From NCBI RefSeq assembly GCF_002770725.1, contig NZ_NQVN01000009.1, forward strand, positions 1 to 64,000: a DNA stretch of 64,000 nucleotides, given 5' to 3'. The notes under the pieces are model-generated. The model had not been told where the DNA came from. It did not search any database and saw only the letters and a program-made list of their open reading frames with translations. Shown piece by piece: positions 9,577 through 17,352 of the stretch. The DNA is from Pleomorphomonas carboxyditropha (GTDB lineage: Bacteria > Pseudomonadota > Alphaproteobacteria > Rhizobiales > Pleomorphomonadaceae). A program made the position numbers and the translations under genes. Position 1 is the stretch's first letter. The number at the start of each line of letters is the position of its first letter.

Positions 9577-9670
9577 TCGGACCGAAAAGTGGGATCCGGT
9601 TTTCGGAACATCCGATGCGGCAACAAAGAACTGGATCGTCATCTTGCGTCCGTAAGGACGCACGACGATC
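9577..9670 (+). repeat. 94-bp interspersed repeat, copy A
   Basis: Matches 39320-39413 over exactly 94 bp without gaps, with about 14 substitutions by eye. It contains an inverted repeat CCGAAAA...TTTTCGG in its first third and a hairpin GCGTCC-GTAA-GGACGC flanked by a further GATCGTC/GACGATC pairing. It ends 23 bp before the start of the DUF853 gene. The ACCGAAAAGTGGG...GGTTTTCGG core is a sequence I associate with repeats common between genes in Rhizobiales genomes. Confidence 0.8.
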
Positions 9671-9693
9671 TAGGACGTCGGAAGGATTTGCGC

Positions 9694-11334
9694 ATGTTGG
9701 AAGAGGGCAGGGTCTATATCGGGTCGAGCACGAAGCCGGAATATCTGACTTTGAAGCTCACCAACCGGCACGGTCTCGTCACGGGCGCCACCGGTACCGG
9801 CAAGACGGTGACGCTGCAGGTGCTGGCCGAAGGATTGTCGGACGCCGGCGTGCCGGTGTTCTGCGCCGACGTCAAGGGAGACCTCTCGGGCATCGGCGCC
9901 CCCGGCGAGGCCAAGGATTTCCTCGAGGAGCGGGCGCGCTCCATCGGCTTTTCCGATGAATATCGGCTCAAGGCGGCTCCCGCCGTGTTCTGGGACCTGT
10001 TCGGCGAGAAGGGGCATCCGGTGCGGACGACGGTGTCCGAGATGGGGCCGCTCCTGCTGTCGCGCCTCCTGGAGCTCAACGAGACGCAGGAAGGCGTGCT
10101 CAACATCGTCTTCAAGGTGGCCGACGACGAGGGCCTGCTGCTGCTCGACCTCAAGGACCTGCGCTCGCTGCTCACTTATGTCGCCGAGAACGCCGAAGCC
10201 GTGGCGGCGAGCTACGGCAACGTCGCCAAGGCGACGGTGGGCGCCATCCAGCGGCAGCTCCTGGTGTTGGAACAGCAGGGCGGCAACCATTTCTTCGGCG
10301 AGCCGGGCCTGCAGATCTCGGACCTGATGAAGGTGACCGGCGACGGCCGCGGTGCCGTCAACGTGCTGGCCGCCGACAAGCTGATGCAGACGCCGCGCCT
10401 CTACGCCACCTTCCTGCTGTGGCTGCTGTCGGAGCTGTTCGAGGATTTGCCGGAGGTCGGCGATCTCGACAAGCCCAAGCTGGTCTTCTTCTTCGACGAG
10501 GCGCACCTGCTGTTCGACGAGGCGCCGAAAGCGCTGATCGACAAGGTGGAGCAGGTGGTCAAGCTGATCCGCTCCAAGGGCGTCGGCATCTATTTCGTCA
10601 CGCAGAACCCGCTGGACATTCCGGAAAGCGTGCTCGCCCAGCTCGGCAATCGCGTGCAGCACGCGCTGCGCGCCTATACGCCGCGCGAGCAGAAGGCGGT
10701 GAAGGTCGCCGCCGAGACCTTCCGGCCCAATCCCGACTTCGACACCTTCACGGCGATCACCGAGCTGGCGCAGGGCGAGGCGCTGGTATCCATGCTGGAG
10801 GGCAAGGCGGTGCCGTCGGTCGTTCAGCGGACGCTGATCCGGCCGCCGTCGTCGCGCCTCGGGCCGCTCAAGGACGACGAGCGCGCGGCGCTGATCGCCG
10901 CCAGCCCGCTGGCCGGTGTCTACGACGAGGCGGTTGATCGGGAATCCGCCTTCGAGGTGCTGAAGGCGCGCGCCAATGGCGTGCAGCAGGCGCACGAACC
11001 CGCCGCGCAGCCCCGCACGACGCGCGAGAGCCCCGGCTTCAGCGTGCCCGACTTCGGCTGGAGCCGCGGCAAGGACGCCGCGCCGGCGCCGGAAGCCCGC
11101 TACGACGAGCCCGCCCGCCGGCCGCGCCTTGACGAATACGAGAGCGCCGCCGAGCGCCGCCGCCGTGAGGCGAGCGAGGAGCGGGTGGCCCGGCGCGACA
11201 CCTACGGCTACGGCGGCCGCCAGACGGTGACCGAGGCGGCCATCAAGTCGGTGGTCCGCTCGGTATCGAGCCAGGTCGGCTCGCAGCTCGGCCGGGCGCT
11301 GGTGCGCGGTGTTCTGGGAAGCCTCTTGAAGTAG
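9694..11334 (+). CDS. DUF853-family HerA-like ATPase (YjgR type)
   Basis: 546 aa. The P-loop GATGTGKT lies near residue 36, right after [14 protein letters not shown], and the Walker [13 protein letters not shown] near residue 267. The stretch [12 protein letters not shown] and the C-terminal [21 protein letters not shown] match the helicase HerA-like DUF853 (YjgR) family, soluble AAA-type ATPases of unknown cellular role. The last 100 residues are charged and low complexity before a helical end [10 protein letters not shown]. The ATG at 9694 has GGAAGGA upstream; a longer open frame exists but runs through the interspersed repeat, so the shorter start is preferred. Confidence 0.9.
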   Translation: MLEEGRVYIGSSTKPEYLTLKLTNRHGLVTGATGTGKTVTLQVLAEGLSDAGVPVFCADVKGDLSGIGAPGEAKDFLEERARSIGFSDEYRLKAAPAVFWDLFGEKGHPVRTTVSEMGPLLLSRLLELNETQEGVLNIVFKVADDEGLLLLDLKDLRSLLTYVAENAEAVAASYGNVAKATVGAIQRQLLVLEQQGGNHFFGEPGLQISDLMKVTGDGRGAVNVLAADKLMQTPRLYATFLLWLLSELFEDLPEVGDLDKPKLVFFFDEAHLLFDEAPKALIDKVEQVVKLIRSKGVGIYFVTQNPLDIPESVLAQLGNRVQHALRAYTPREQKAVKVAAETFRPNPDFDTFTAITELAQGEALVSMLEGKAVPSVVQRTLIRPPSSRLGPLKDDERAALIAASPLAGVYDEAVDRESAFEVLKARANGVQQAHEPAAQPRTTRESPGFSVPDFGWSRGKDAAPAPEARYDEPARRPRLDEYESAAERRRREASEERVARRDTYGYGGRQTVTEAAIKSVVRSVSSQVGSQLGRALVRGVLGSLLK

Positions 11335-11344
11335 TGCTTTGTTT

Positions 11345-11376
11345 GTAAGACGGATATCGAGCGATATCCGTCTTAC
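11345..11376. terminator. Bidirectional terminator overlapping the malQ stop codon
   Basis: A perfect 14-bp stem GTAAGACGGATATC / GATATCCGTCTTAC with loop GAGC lies between the convergent DUF853 and malQ genes. The malQ stop codon (11373-11375) is inside the right arm. No long T-run follows on either strand. Confidence 0.7.
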
Positions 11377-13367
11377 CCTTCCGCCGGCGGCTCTTTTCGC
11401 GCTGCTGCTAGCGTCTCAATGCGCCGGGCGGTGTCGGGTTCGGCGAGTAAATCCTCGAGCGGGGCGCTCATGCGGCGGCGCCAGTTGGGATGCTCGGTGA
11501 TGGTGCCGGGCAGGTTGGGCTGCTCCTCGAGCGCCAGAATATCCTCGAGCGGCGCGATGGCGAGCTGGGAGCGCGCCCGGCCGATGTGGCGGAGCGCCGC
11601 CTCCACCGCCGGCGCCGGATCGTCGGGCGCCGGCCGCGGCTCGCTGCCGCCGAAGGTGGCCCACAGAAGGCCGCGGTCCCACGCCCGCCGCTCGTCCTCC
11701 CGCTCGCGATTGGAATCGAGCGGCAGGCGGCCGAGCTTGTCCGCCCAGTCGAGGTCGCGGCCCGTCCACCAGCCGGCGACGGTGGCGGTGTCGTGGGTGC
11801 CGGTCATGGCGACGCTCTGCGGCGGATAATCCTGCGGGCCGATGAAGCCGTGATCGAGCGCCCGCTCGAACCACAGGACGCGCATGCCGAACATGCCCTC
11901 GGCGTCGATCGCCTCGGCGAAGCCGCCGGGCTTGGTGCCGAGGTCCTCGGCGACGATCAACGCCTTCGCCCGGTGCGACTCGAGGGCGGCGAGGCGGGTG
12001 AGGTCGTGGAAGGGATAGGCGAGATAGGCGCCGTCGCTCGACGCGTGTCCCTCCCGCATCACCCAGAGGCGCGACAGGCCGAAGGCATGGTCGATCCTGA
12101 GGCCGCCGGCCCGGCTCAGCGCCGACCTGAGGGTGGCAATCCACGGCGCATAGCCGCTTTCGGCGAGGCCGCGCGGCGAGAAGGTGGTGAGCATCCAGTT
12201 CTGCCCGAGCGGCCCGAGCGGATCCGGCGGCGCGCCGATGGTGAGGCCGTCGAGCAGATGCTGGCGCAGGCTCCAGCTATCGCTGCCGCCGGTGTGGACG
12301 CCGACCGCGAGGTCGGCCAGCAGGCCGACGGCCATGCCGGCGTCCCTGGCATGGCCCTGCACCGCCATGAGACTCTGGTGGGCCAGCCACTGGACGAAAA
12401 GATGGAAGGCGATCTCGTCGGGATTTTCGGCGGCGAACTGGCGCACCGCCGCCCCGTCGGGATCGTGAAAGGGCGCGGGCCATGTCCGCCAGCCGTCAAG
12501 GTCGCGCGCCCGGAATCGCACGTCGAGCGCGTCGAAGATGGCATGACGGCGCAATGCATCGCCACCGGCGAGGCTGTCCGTGGCGACACGGGAGCGGAAT
12601 TCGGGCGCCAGTCCCTTGAAAACCGCCCGCAGCTGAGCGAGCCGCTTCGGCAGGGCGCTCTCCCAGTCGATCAGCGCGTCGCCGCCGTCGCCCGGCGGCA
12701 GCGGCGGCAGGCCGACCAGGGCCGGATCGCCCATGGCGCCGTTGAGGAACAGCCGGCTCGACGGCGAATAAGGGCTGAATCCGATGCCGTGGCCGGGGAA
12801 CAACGCATGGACCGGATTGATCATCACGACGTCGGCGCCGCGGGCGGCGAAGCGTCGCACCGCGTCGTCGAGATGGCCGAAATGGCCGAACGGCTGCGGC
12901 ACCGGGCCACGCAGCGACGGGATCTGGATCGACGGTCCCCAGACCCGGCGCTCCCCCCGAAGCTCGCCGGGATCGTGGCAGCGCGGCGGAGCGACGGCGA
13001 GCGTCAGCTCGTGCGGGCCGATGGAGAGCCGGTAGTAGCCGGGCTCGGCGATGGCCGGCAGATAGCCGCCTTCGATGGCCAGCGCGCGGCTCGTGCCGTC
13101 CTCGGCGGCGAGATCGGCGCGGGCGAGGCTGGACGGGATCTCTATGGGCCGGCCGGCGTCGGCGACGAGAAGGGCCGGCGGCCGCTGGCGCTCGTCCTCG
13201 ATCCGGGCAAGGCTGAGGGCAATGGCCGCCGCGCTGTCGGCCGGATAGCCGAGCGCGGTGGCGATGGCGCCGAGTGCCTCGTCGGTCACTTCCTGCTGCC
13301 GGCCGGAGACGTCCCACCAAACCCGCACCAGGCCGATTGCCGCGGCGAGCGCGTGGAGTTCGGTCAT
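11373..13367 (-). CDS. malQ: 4-alpha-glucanotransferase (amylomaltase)
   Basis: 664 aa GH77 enzyme that transfers alpha-1,4-glucan segments between maltodextrins in the cytoplasm. The GH77 blocks are present: the nucleophile region GGLRIDHAFGLSRLW, the acid/base region LIVAEDLGTKPGGF and the stabiliser TGTHDTATVAGWW. The N-terminal 150 residues form the extra domain of MalQ-type enzymes (MTELHALAAAIGL...). Start ATG at 13367 is chosen because GGGGAGGCAG precedes it; the frame is open 39 codons further upstream. No glycogen or maltose operon genes adjoin it, so it appears to be a stand-alone gene. Confidence 0.93.
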   Translation of the reverse strand: MTELHALAAAIGLVRVWWDVSGRQQEVTDEALGAIATALGYPADSAAAIALSLARIEDERQRPPALLVADAGRPIEIPSSLARADLAAEDGTSRALAIEGGYLPAIAEPGYYRLSIGPHELTLAVAPPRCHDPGELRGERRVWGPSIQIPSLRGPVPQPFGHFGHLDDAVRRFAARGADVVMINPVHALFPGHGIGFSPYSPSSRLFLNGAMGDPALVGLPPLPPGDGGDALIDWESALPKRLAQLRAVFKGLAPEFRSRVATDSLAGGDALRRHAIFDALDVRFRARDLDGWRTWPAPFHDPDGAAVRQFAAENPDEIAFHLFVQWLAHQSLMAVQGHARDAGMAVGLLADLAVGVHTGGSDSWSLRQHLLDGLTIGAPPDPLGPLGQNWMLTTFSPRGLAESGYAPWIATLRSALSRAGGLRIDHAFGLSRLWVMREGHASSDGAYLAYPFHDLTRLAALESHRAKALIVAEDLGTKPGGFAEAIDAEGMFGMRVLWFERALDHGFIGPQDYPPQSVAMTGTHDTATVAGWWTGRDLDWADKLGRLPLDSNREREDERRAWDRGLLWATFGGSEPRPAPDDPAPAVEAALRHIGRARSQLAIAPLEDILALEEQPNLPGTITEHPNWRRRMSAPLEDLLAEPDTARRIETLAAARKEPPAEG

Positions 13368-13491
13368 GTCTGCCTCCCCTGAGGCCGCGGCGGGATCTTC
13401 GCCCGGCATTGCCAAAAACCCTGCCGGAACCGGCGGATAGGATAGTCCTGAGATGACGTTACGTGTTCCCGGCCCGGGGAACAACCGCCCG

Positions 13492-14151
13492 TCAGAGCTT
13501 CGTCAGGCCGGTGAGGTCGGACAATTCGGCCGCCGGCCGCATGTCGGGATACTCGTCGAGCGCGCCGGTGCGGTTGATCCAGACGGTGCGGAAGCCGAAC
13601 CTCGAGCCGCCGGCCACATCCCAGCGGTTGGACGACTGGAAGGAGATGGCGCTCGGGAAAACGCGGAAATGCGTCGTCGCCATTTCGTAGACGCGCGGGT
13701 CGGGCTTGTAGCAGCCGATGGTATCCACCGACAGCACGTCGTCGATGATGTCGCCGAGGCCGGCGGCGCGGATCGCCCGGTTGAGCATCAGCGGACTGCC
13801 GTTCGACAGGATGGCGATGCGGGCGCCGGCGATCTTCAGGTCGCGCAGCACGGCCGGCACCTCGGGAAAGCAGTCGCAGCGGCGGTAGGCTTCGAGCAGC
13901 TTTTCCCGCAGGTCCGGGTCGACCTGCGGATAGGCGGCGAAGGCGGCGTCGAGCGCGTCCTTGGTCAGCGCCCAGAAATCCTTGTAGGCGCCGGTTGCCG
14001 ACCGGATCCAAGAATATTCGAGCTGCTTGGCGCGCCACAGCTCGGACAGGCGCTGCGCGTCCGGTCCAAGCTCGGCGGCGTGCCGGCGGACGGCCGAATG
14101 GACGTCGAACAGCGTGCCGTAGGCATCGAACAGGAAAATCGGATGGTACAT
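13492..14151 (-). CDS. Haloacid dehalogenase, type II (L-2-haloacid dehalogenase-like)
   Basis: 219 aa HAD-superfamily protein. Motif I FDAYGTLFDVHSAV carries the nucleophilic Asp near residue 8; motif II is AILSNGSPLML; motif III is CYKPDPRVYE; and SSNRWDVAGGSRFGF ends the core. The DAYGTLFD form and the SSNxWD block are characteristic of the (S)-2-haloacid dehalogenase group, which hydrolyses 2-haloalkanoates with inversion, although many members are generic phosphatases. ATG at 14151 has GGAGAC seven bases upstream. It is divergent from the aminotransferase gene. Confidence 0.88.
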   Translation of the reverse strand: MYHPIFLFDAYGTLFDVHSAVRRHAAELGPDAQRLSELWRAKQLEYSWIRSATGAYKDFWALTKDALDAAFAAYPQVDPDLREKLLEAYRRCDCFPEVPAVLRDLKIAGARIAILSNGSPLMLNRAIRAAGLGDIIDDVLSVDTIGCYKPDPRVYEMATTHFRVFPSAISFQSSNRWDVAGGSRFGFRTVWINRTGALDEYPDMRPAAELSDLTGLTKL

Positions 14152-14354
14152 GCCGCTGTCTCCGCTCGCAGCCGTCGATTCGTGAATCCGGCGGCTTTCG
14201 CAACTTCGGTATCGGATATATTCGGATATCTGGAAACCGGCAAAACAGACATGCGGAAAAGCCTGCAGAGGGGCGGTTTTCATCCGGCCGTTGCCGCGCC
14301 GCCGCGTTTGGCGGCGGGGCTGCCGGCCGCAACGACGAACGGAAGGACAGTATC

Positions 14355-15209
14355 GTGGCTTGGTCTCAGACCTGGACGTGGTTGGATGGAAAATGGCACG
14401 AGGGCAACGTGCAGATCATGGGCGTCAGGACGCACTCGTCCTGGCTCGCCTCGTCGGTGTTCGACGGCGCCCGCTATTTCGAGGGCGTGGCGCCCGATCT
14501 CGACCTTCATTGCCAGCGCGTCAACCGCAGCGCGGTCGCCATGGGCCTTGACGCCCTTCGCCCGGCCGGCGAGATCGAAGCCCTGGCGCGCGAAGGCTTC
14601 TCCCGCTTTTCCGGCGACGCCGCGCTCTATATCCGGCCGATGTACTGGGCCGAGGACGGCGGCTTCATGGGCGTGCCGCCGGAAGCCGGCTCGACCCGCT
14701 TCTGCCTCAGCCTCTACGAGGCGCCCATTCCCTCGATCGACGAGGGCTACGCGGTGACCACCACGCGCTACCGCCGTCCGCTGCCCGAGACGGCGCTGGT
14801 CAACGCCAAGGCGGGCTGCCTCTATCCCAACAACGGCCGCGCCATGCTGGAGGCCAAGGCCAAGGGCTTCGACAACGCGGTATTGCTCGACGTGCTCGGC
14901 AACGTCTGCGAGCTCGGCACGGCCAACCTGTTCATCGCCAGGGACGGCGTGGTGATGACGCCGGCCGCCACCGGCGTGTTCCTCGCCGGCATAACGCGCT
15001 CCCGCATCATCCAGCTTCTGCGCGACGACGGATTCGACGTGCGGGAATGCGTGCTGAAGACCGAGGATCTGGCCGCGGCCGACGAGATCTTCGCGGCGGG
15101 CAACTACGGCAAGGTCACGCCGATCCTGCGCTTCGAGACCCGCGAGTTCCAGGTCGGTCCGGTGACCCGGCGTGCCCGCGACCTCTACTGGGCCTACGCC
15201 CACGCCTGA
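14355..15209 (+). CDS. Class IV aminotransferase (branched-chain amino acid aminotransferase-like)
   Basis: 284 aa PLP enzyme. It starts at a GTG preceded by GGAAGGA with 7-nt spacing; the next in-frame ATG (14418) would delete the conserved DGKWHEGNV strand. The fold-type IV pattern is clear: SSVFDGARYFEG near residue 35, catalytic lysine in ALVNAKAGCLYPNNGRAM, the DVLGNVCELGTANLF block with the conserved Glu, and the phosphate-binding GVFLAGITRSRII. It is an IlvE-like transaminase for branched-chain amino acids or a related substrate such as a D-amino acid; activity cannot be assigned more narrowly. No ilv genes adjoin. Confidence 0.87.
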   Translation: MAWSQTWTWLDGKWHEGNVQIMGVRTHSSWLASSVFDGARYFEGVAPDLDLHCQRVNRSAVAMGLDALRPAGEIEALAREGFSRFSGDAALYIRPMYWAEDGGFMGVPPEAGSTRFCLSLYEAPIPSIDEGYAVTTTRYRRPLPETALVNAKAGCLYPNNGRAMLEAKAKGFDNAVLLDVLGNVCELGTANLFIARDGVVMTPAATGVFLAGITRSRIIQLLRDDGFDVRECVLKTEDLAAADEIFAAGNYGKVTPILRFETREFQVGPVTRRARDLYWAYAHA

Positions 15210-15325
15210 TACGGCGTGGTTTTCTCGGTCCATCCTCTTGAAAACGCCATCTCGCGGATGGACATCAGGAGGATGCGACCCGGCAGCGCGGAGCTGCCGG
15301 CTGGATCCATCGCGAGGAGGCAGAC

Positions 15326-15643
15326 ATGCGGATGGCCATGGGCCTGGGATTGACGATCGCGCTATCGCTCGGCGCTGCCCTTCCGGCGGCGGCCGCTTCC
15401 GCCGCCTTCATCGCCAGGCCGACCGAACCCCTGGCCTGTCCGGAGGGGGCGGCCGGCGGAAACCTGTGGCAGGGCTACTTCCACGGGCGCAAGGAAGTCG
15501 ATCTCGGCTGGATGAAATACGAGGACACGGCCGAGCGCCATTGTTTCAGGACGGAGCAGCTTTGCCGCAACTGGCTCTACAACATGCAGAGCGAGTATAG
15601 CGAAAATGCCTGGTCGGCCGTTTGCACGCCTCCCGGCGGTTGA
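15326..15643 (+). CDS. Small secreted protein of unknown function
   Basis: 105 aa with GAGGAGG eight bases before the ATG. Residues 1-25 are a classical Sec signal peptide (MRMAMGLGLTIALSLGAALPAAAASA). The mature 80 residues have four cysteines (ACPEG, HCFRTEQLC, AVCTPP), compatible with two disulfides in the periplasm, and an aromatic-rich WQGYFHGRKE segment. I do not recognise a family. It is convergent with the downstream response regulator, whose stop is three bases away. Confidence 0.75.
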   Translation: MRMAMGLGLTIALSLGAALPAAAASAAFIARPTEPLACPEGAAGGNLWQGYFHGRKEVDLGWMKYEDTAERHCFRTEQLCRNWLYNMQSEYSENAWSAVCTPPGG

Positions 15644-15646
15644 CGA

Positions 15647-16411
15647 TCAGCGGTCGCGCGACGGCTGCGCCGGTCCGCGCGGCCGCCGCGAGCGCTTGAC
15701 CACCACCGGAATGACGGGAGCGGCGCGCTCACCCACCAGATCGCCATAGACGGCCGCGTTTGTCTTGTGGCGGAAGCCGATATGGGTAATCGAGAAGCCG
15801 GGATTTTCCGGTAGCGGCGGTGTGTCCTGCGATGCGTCCGGCAACAGGCCGCGGCTGCGCAGCGAGGCGGCCTCGCGCAACGCCAGCAGCCGCTCCTCCG
15901 AAACGATCTCCGCCGGCTGTCCCGATCGGCGCTCCGGTCCCCGGTAGGCCGGGTCGTTGCGCCGCCGCCGGTCGGGGCCGAAATAGCCCGATCCGGTCTT
16001 CACATAGACGCGGGGCCGCCCGAACACCGTCAGCAGCCGCTCGGCGAGATAGCTGGACGACATCGGCTTGACGGCGATCTCGTCGATGCCGGCCATCACC
16101 GCCTTCTGCACGTTCTGCCGGCTGGCATGGCCGGTCATCAAGAGGACCGGCACCATGCGGTTGACGACGGCGCCGCCGTGGCGGATGCGATCGGCGAAGG
16201 CGAAGCCGTCCATCGGTTCCATGCCGAGGTCCGACATGACCAGGTCGACGTGTTGCCTCGTCAGGAATTCGAAGGCCTGCTCGGTGCCGGAGAACTCGTG
16301 AATGTTGCGAAAGCCGAATTCGGTGAGCATGCCGGCCACGAAGCGGCGAAAGCGGGGGCTGTCGTCGACGATGATGATCGTCCGAGCGATGAAATCCGTC
16401 AGCTTAGGCAT
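15647..16411 (-). CDS. Response regulator (single REC domain with alpha-proteobacterial tail)
   Basis: 254 aa. Residues 10-130 form a CheY-like receiver: acidic pair IIIVDDSPRF, phospho-acceptor DLVMSDLGMEPMDGF, the Thr in LLMTGH and the Lys in IAVKPMS. There is no DNA-binding domain. After the receiver comes YFGPDRRRRNDPAYRGPERR, an Arg-rich motif found after receivers in many alphaproteobacterial proteins, then an unstructured tail. It probably acts through protein contacts in a phosphorelay; the partner kinase is not adjacent. Confidence 0.87.
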   Translation of the reverse strand: MPKLTDFIARTIIIVDDSPRFRRFVAGMLTEFGFRNIHEFSGTEQAFEFLTRQHVDLVMSDLGMEPMDGFAFADRIRHGGAVVNRMVPVLLMTGHASRQNVQKAVMAGIDEIAVKPMSSSYLAERLLTVFGRPRVYVKTGSGYFGPDRRRRNDPAYRGPERRSGQPAEIVSEERLLALREAASLRSRGLLPDASQDTPPLPENPGFSITHIGFRHKTNAAVYGDLVGERAAPVIPVVVKRSRRPRGPAQPSRDR

Positions 16412-16536
16412 GGCGCCCCGTCAACCGTTGCACAACTTGAATGAATAATCCCGGAGCGCGAACCACCCCAGTCCCCACCACGATAGTGATAGTGGCTGGC
16501 ACTGCGCCGGACAACATATATTCCTGAATAAAGACA

Positions 16537-16559
16537 GGGCCCCGGACGTGCCGGAGCCC
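16537..16559 (-). terminator. Terminator hairpin downstream of sodB
   Basis: On the minus strand GGGCTCCGG pairs with CCGGGGCCC around CACGT (one mismatch), then TGTCTTTATTC. It lies 49 bp beyond the sodB stop. The T-rich tail is short. Confidence 0.6.
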
Positions 16560-16607
16560 CGATGGAAGGCCCGCCGTTTCAACCGGCGGCCGCGAAGGAC
16601 GGCCCGT

Positions 16608-17204
16608 TCAGCCGGCCTTGGCGTAGAGTTCGGCAACGAACTCCCAGTTGACCAGATTGTCGAAGAAGGCTTCGAGATACTTCTGACGCAGGTTGCGATA
16701 GTCGATGTAGTAGGAATGCTCCCACACGTCGACGCCGAGCAGCGGCGTCCCGCCGGACACCAGCGGATTCTCGCCGTTCGGCGTCTTGGAAATGGCGAGC
16801 TTGCCGTCCTTCAGCGCCAGCCAGGCCCAACCCGAACCGAACTGGGTCATGCCGGCCTGGATGAAGTCGGCGCGGAACTTGTCGAGGCCGCCGAGGTCCT
16901 CGTTGATCTTCTTGAGCAGCTCGCCGGGAATGGCGCCGCCGCCGTTCGGCTTCATCCACTGCCAGAAATAGAAGTGATTGTAATGCTGTGCAACGTTGTT
17001 GAAAAGGGCGGGATTCTTGCCGAAGGAGCCCTTTACAACTTCCTCGATGCTCTTGCCTTCCCACTCGGTGCCTTTGATCAGGTTGTTGCCGTTGTTGACA
17101 TAGGCGAGGTGATGCTTGTCGTGATGATACTCCAGCGTCTCCTGCGACATGTAGGGGCCAAGCGCATCATAGGCATAGGGAAGGTCGTTCAGCTCGAAAG
17201 CCAT
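16608..17204 (-). CDS. sodB: Superoxide dismutase (Fe type)
   Basis: 198 aa, the normal length. It dismutes superoxide to hydrogen peroxide and oxygen. Metal ligands are visible: His in LEYHHDKHHLAY near residue 27, His in NNVAQHYNHFYFW near residue 75, and Asp and His in LGVDVWEHSYYIDY near residues 158-162. The motif AGMTQFGSGWAWL with Gln near the metal favours iron over manganese. ATG at 17204 is preceded by GAGGAGA. It is monocistronic, with a terminator hairpin after it. Confidence 0.96.
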   Translation of the reverse strand: MAFELNDLPYAYDALGPYMSQETLEYHHDKHHLAYVNNGNNLIKGTEWEGKSIEEVVKGSFGKNPALFNNVAQHYNHFYFWQWMKPNGGGAIPGELLKKINEDLGGLDKFRADFIQAGMTQFGSGWAWLALKDGKLAISKTPNGENPLVSGGTPLLGVDVWEHSYYIDYRNLRQKYLEAFFDNLVNWEFVAELYAKAG

Positions 17205-17352
17205 GGTCGTCTCCTCAAAAAAAAGCGTTCTGAAACTGAGCATCGCCGCCCGGCGGTGGTGCATGCGGAATAGATAGTTACTTTTCCTGATGGCGGCAAT
17301 GCACCACGAGTCGATTCATGGCTACCATGCGCCATTCGGCGAGCAAATCGAA

